From: Thermoplasmatota archaeon
Lineage (GTDB): Archaea; Thermoplasmatota; E2; DHVEG-1
Reading direction: 5' to 3'
DNA: 5,614 nucleotides
Assembly (NCBI GenBank): GCA_030609445.1
Contig: JAUWCF010000078.1
Location: 1 to 5,614 of the forward strand
Each line of letters starts with the position of its first letter. The stretch's first letter is position 1. A program made the translations under genes and the position numbers. Shown here piece by piece: positions 3,973 through 5,614 of this stretch. Below the pieces are notes generated by a model. It did not search any database. It was given only the letters and a program-made list of their open reading frames with translations, and was not told the origin of the DNA.

Positions 3973-5614
3973 ATTATGCGCAGGAATTAAACCATTTGCA
4001 CAAACAAAATTATTATTTTCCTGAACAGAAACATCGTAGACATATCCATCTTTAGGTTTAATTTCCCTAATTGTTTTTGGTAATAAGCCAGTAAGATCTT
4101 TGTAATCCGTTGAATTTAAGTTGTACTGAACAATTCTTAAACAATATGCTGATTTATCTTTTCTGAAGCTCAACGAAGGAAAACCATAATTTAAATTAAT
4201 AGCAATAAGAGATAGACCTTCGGCAAGTTTTTTGCTTTTTGTTGTAAACTCTAGCAATGGTTTTATTCTATGTTTGGTAGCATAGTATCCATCTCCTTTG
4301 ATATACTCATCTAAAAATGCCTTTTGAACTTTTTTTGTAGATGAAAGAATATATGGACTTATTTTTTTTTTCTTGAGATCCCTGACCACAATCAAGTACA
4401 AACTTATAGAGAAACGCTGTGGGTGAGTTACCATGTATCCGAAAATTTTCTCCATTTTTATCCATTCCAGCACTTGTAATGTTAAATTTTCTTTTGAATT
4501 TATTAACTAGAATTTTGCGTAAATCTTCCAATGCCTGTTTGTTATGACCACATGTAAATATATGTGCTCCTTCTTTAGAAAATCCAGCTCTTTCCCTTAT
4601 ATATATCGAGCCTTCTGCTACGTAAGTTCCCATAATCCTTGCAAAATCTTCGTCAAGTTCATAAACAACAGGTATTTTTCCATCCCCTGTATATGAAGAT
4701 ATAAAAGCATTTCCAATATCATTATCTTGTATAATGCCCTTTTTGTATAAATCAATACCATCAAGTATCTGCATTCTAATAAATTTCTTTTTACTAGTTC
4801 CTCCTTTAAAATTGTTTCTATGCTGATGATATTTTAAAAGTCGTTCAGTAGTTTTATTTATAGGTATATTTAGCCATATGTTAAGCTCATTGTTGAATTC
4901 TATTAAAGGTTTGAGAGAATTTATTATTATTTTCTTTCCTTTGTTTTTATATTTTGAAATGTGGACAATGTTGTTATTTTTTTCTTCAAGATCTTTGCAC
5001 AGAATCTGCTTAAATCCATTAGATATTGTAAAAAGAGAGTGATTCATTGTAACACAAATTGTTCCTCTTTGAGTTTGTACCTGAAGAATATCAGCATTAT
5101 AGGGATGACGTTTTATGAAATTTACTTTTTTCCACTCACAAATACCATTTTTATTTACTGAGAGCGATTCAATATTATTTAATGTTTTATATTCATGCTC
5201 ACCTTTTCTAATTATTTTATTCTTGCTACTATCAAACAAATCCTTAACACTAATAATTTTAATAATATCTCTCTCTTTAATAATAATATCAGTATCTGAA
5301 TCAACACTGTCTCCATAAACAATACGGATACCTTGATTTTCAAGATCAGTTAAAGTATCTGCAAGAATCTTCTGGCCCTTCGTTGTAATCGTTGCAGCAC
5401 CCCATAAATTAAATTGTCTGCCAGTAACGCCTGGTGCTGACAAAATGCCATGGGTATTATGTAAGAGAATACCGCCGTTTGAGTCTAGGAAATTTTCGTT
5501 GTCTTCCACGCTTATGTCATATACATAATCTGAACTTGGATCAACAAATTCTATTTTTTTAGGTGGAATTGCAAAACAATCACCTAAAGATTTCTTTACA
5601 AAATCAGCCATCTT
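3145..5614 (-). CDS. polB: Archaeal family B DNA polymerase, 5'-truncated by the window, with two inteins and one frameshift
   Basis: This template-directed DNA polymerase acts with PCNA in replication and repair. Only the region from motif B onward is visible. In gene order it contains a first intein end (5456-5614), a 49-residue extein piece THGILSAPG...IVYGD (5309-5455), a second intein (3973-5308), and a 275-residue C-terminal extein beginning TDGIYLG (3145-3972). Joining the exteins gives motif C YGDTDG with both catalytic aspartates. Further on are KHKNY, matching the KxY motif, the thumb segment (PIDYMYPVDLL, YIQGAFGL) and a PCNA-binding tail. The exonuclease domain and motif A are upstream of the window. 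The frame is broken at A10 (4362-4371); unless corrected, translation stops at 4307-4309 and the second catalytic Asp is lost. Many euryarchaea also have PolD, so loss might be tolerated. The ATG at 5609-5611 is inside intein 1 and is not the start. Confidence 0.92.
3148..3171 (-). other. C-terminal PCNA-interacting peptide (PIP box)
   Basis: The last eight residues are QTGLDAWM. The pattern Q-x-x-hydrophobic-x-x-aromatic-hydrophobic matches the PIP box, and the position and wording resemble the Thermococcales PolB tail (QVGLTxWL). It would tether the polymerase to the sliding clamp, which argues that the C-terminus was under selection until recently. Confidence 0.7.
4288..4645 (-). other. 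LAGLIDADG homing endonuclease core of intein 2
   Basis: The two dodecapeptide-like motifs, ARIMGTYVAEG and FLDEYIKGDG, mark the endonuclease helices that pair and place one acidic residue each (Glu, Asp) at the cleavage centre. Between them lie strands such as HIFTCGHNKQALEDL and NFRIHGNSPTAFLYKF. Enzymes of this family cut intein-less polB alleles and drive copying of the intein. Both acidic residues are present, so the protein would look active apart from the A10 frame break that falls between the motifs. Confidence 0.85.
4362..4371 (-). other. A10 homopolymer causing a frame break in polB
   Basis: On the minus strand the upstream frame reads GAA AAA AAA AAT AAG and runs to TGA at 4307-4309. 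The downstream frame reads AAA ATA AGT CCA (K-I-S-P) and continues into LAGLIDADG motif 2 and the C-extein. Nine A would join them as E-K-K-I-S-P-Y-I, which aligns with the basic, Ile-Pro-type lead-in to motif 2 seen in related inteins. A +1 move, loss of one A, or gain of two A restores the frame. A homopolymer of ten is both a mutation hotspot and a sequencing-error hotspot. Confidence 0.9.
5309..5455 (-). other. PolB extein segment between the two inteins (motif B end to motif C start)
   Basis: Forty-nine residues from THGILSAPG to IRIVYGD. THG corresponds to the xYG end of motif B (KxxxNSxYG), with His in place of Tyr. FNLWGAATITTKGQKIL is the fingers/palm helix following motif B, and IRIVYGD supplies the first catalytic aspartate of motif C. 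This short island is the only host sequence between two inteins. Confidence 0.88.
5456..5614 (-). mobile_element. Intein 1 of PolB, C-terminal end, in motif B
   Basis: Fifty-three codons are visible from the window edge to the terminal His-Asn. Block F is YVYDISVEDNENF, and block G is GGILLHN, followed by Thr as +1 residue in THGILSAPG. This pattern is diagnostic of an intein C-terminal splicing domain. Insertion in motif B is a known location (pol-b), though the exact bond may differ by a residue. The N-terminal splicing blocks and any endonuclease lie upstream, outside the window. The end resembles that of intein 2, so the two may share an origin or only share constrained motifs. Confidence 0.88.

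Larger units (their letters stand above)
3973..5308 (-). mobile_element. Intein 2 of PolB at the motif C (pol-c) site, LAGLIDADG type, frameshifted
   Basis: A self-splicing protein element inserted between Asp and Thr of YGD|TDG. It begins with nucleophile Ser1 (SVDSDTDIIIK, block A), has block B TMNHS with Thr87-x-x-His90 (5039-5050), a lysine-rich stretch (about 118-210) where DNA-recognition segments occur, and LAGLIDADG motif 1 FARIMGTYVAEGS (4607-4645, catalytic-type Glu232). LAGLIDADG motif 2 FLDEYIKGDG (4288-4317, Asp339), block F YVYDVSVQENNNF and C-terminal His444-Asn445 with Thr +1 follow. Residue numbers assume the frame is restored. Its ends resemble the Thermococcus litoralis Pol-2 intein (SVSGESEIII... 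LVHN|TDG). The length is 1336 nt, 3x445+1; deleting one A in 4362-4371 gives 445 residues. The element is more AT-rich than the flanking extein, consistent with horizontal homing. Splicing blocks look intact; splicing needs the frame restored. Confidence 0.92.

Noticed and set aside
4359..4375. Programmed -1 ribosomal frameshift on the A-run
   Set aside because: The frame needed is +1 (or -2) relative to the upstream frame, so a -1 slip would not restore the downstream reading frame.
4307..4473. Natural split intein with trans-splicing of two PolB halves, as in Nanoarchaeum (same pol-c site)
   Set aside because: The break does fall between the halves' splicing blocks, but I see no good start codon with a ribosome binding site in the downstream frame after the A-run, and a one-base homopolymer change explains everything more simply.
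4471..4473. GTG start of an independent gene covering the polB 3' half
   Set aside because: The first 30 or so codons read the wrong frame of the intein endonuclease; real intein sequence resumes only after the A-run.
4961..5318. Two overlapping plus-strand hydrophobic ORFs that look like small membrane proteins
   Set aside because: They are antisense to intein 2; the hydrophobicity comes from reading T-rich complement of Lys/Asn/Ile codons.
5609..5611. ATG as the start of a minus-strand gene
   Set aside because: The frame stays open through the window edge and this Met is inside the C-terminal part of intein 1.

Overview
The window looks archaeal, probably euryarchaeal. The main evidence is a family B DNA polymerase on the minus strand with archaeal-type C-terminal features (KxY-like segment, thumb, PCNA-interacting tail) that carries inteins at two active-site motifs. 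Shine-Dalgarno-like sequences resembling GGAGGTGAT and a TATA-type element point the same way. The glycosyltransferases match compatible-solute enzymes known from methanogens and some thermophilic bacteria, so they fit but do not decide the lineage. I cannot name a genus.

Left part, plus strand (1-2761): three tightly packed genes. The first is the 3' end of a HAD-family phosphatase. The second is a GT81-type synthase best called glucosyl-3-phosphoglycerate synthase (GpgS). The third is a GT-A glycosyltransferase with a helical C-terminal domain, resembling mannosylglycerate synthase (GT78-like). Gaps of 10 and 4 nt, with the third gene's ribosome binding site overlapping the gpgS stop, indicate one operon. 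Together they suggest synthesis of an organic-acid glycoside osmolyte: glucosylglycerate, or possibly mannosylglucosylglycerate if the third enzyme extends the GpgS product. That last step is inference.

Middle (2762-3144): a convergent intergenic region of 383 bp. It holds a good TATA-like element, a very short ORF behind it, an 11-bp inverted repeat with a 24-nt loop, minus-strand coding-like scraps in two frames, a 10-bp palindrome and a T8 tract that could terminate polB.

Right part, minus strand (3145-5614): polB, cut by the window edge. Reading downstream along the gene there are: the last 53 codons of a first intein ending His-Asn; a 49-residue extein piece running from motif B to motif C; a second, LAGLIDADG-containing intein inserted in YGD|TDG; and the 275-residue C-terminal extein. 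The second intein is 1336 nt long, one more than a multiple of three. The frame breaks at a run of ten A (4362-4371) between the two LAGLIDADG motifs. Nine A would restore a 445-residue intein with every splicing block present. The break is therefore a recent mutation, a homopolymer sequencing error, or a site corrected by slippage.

No tRNA, rRNA, CRISPR array or insertion sequence was seen.
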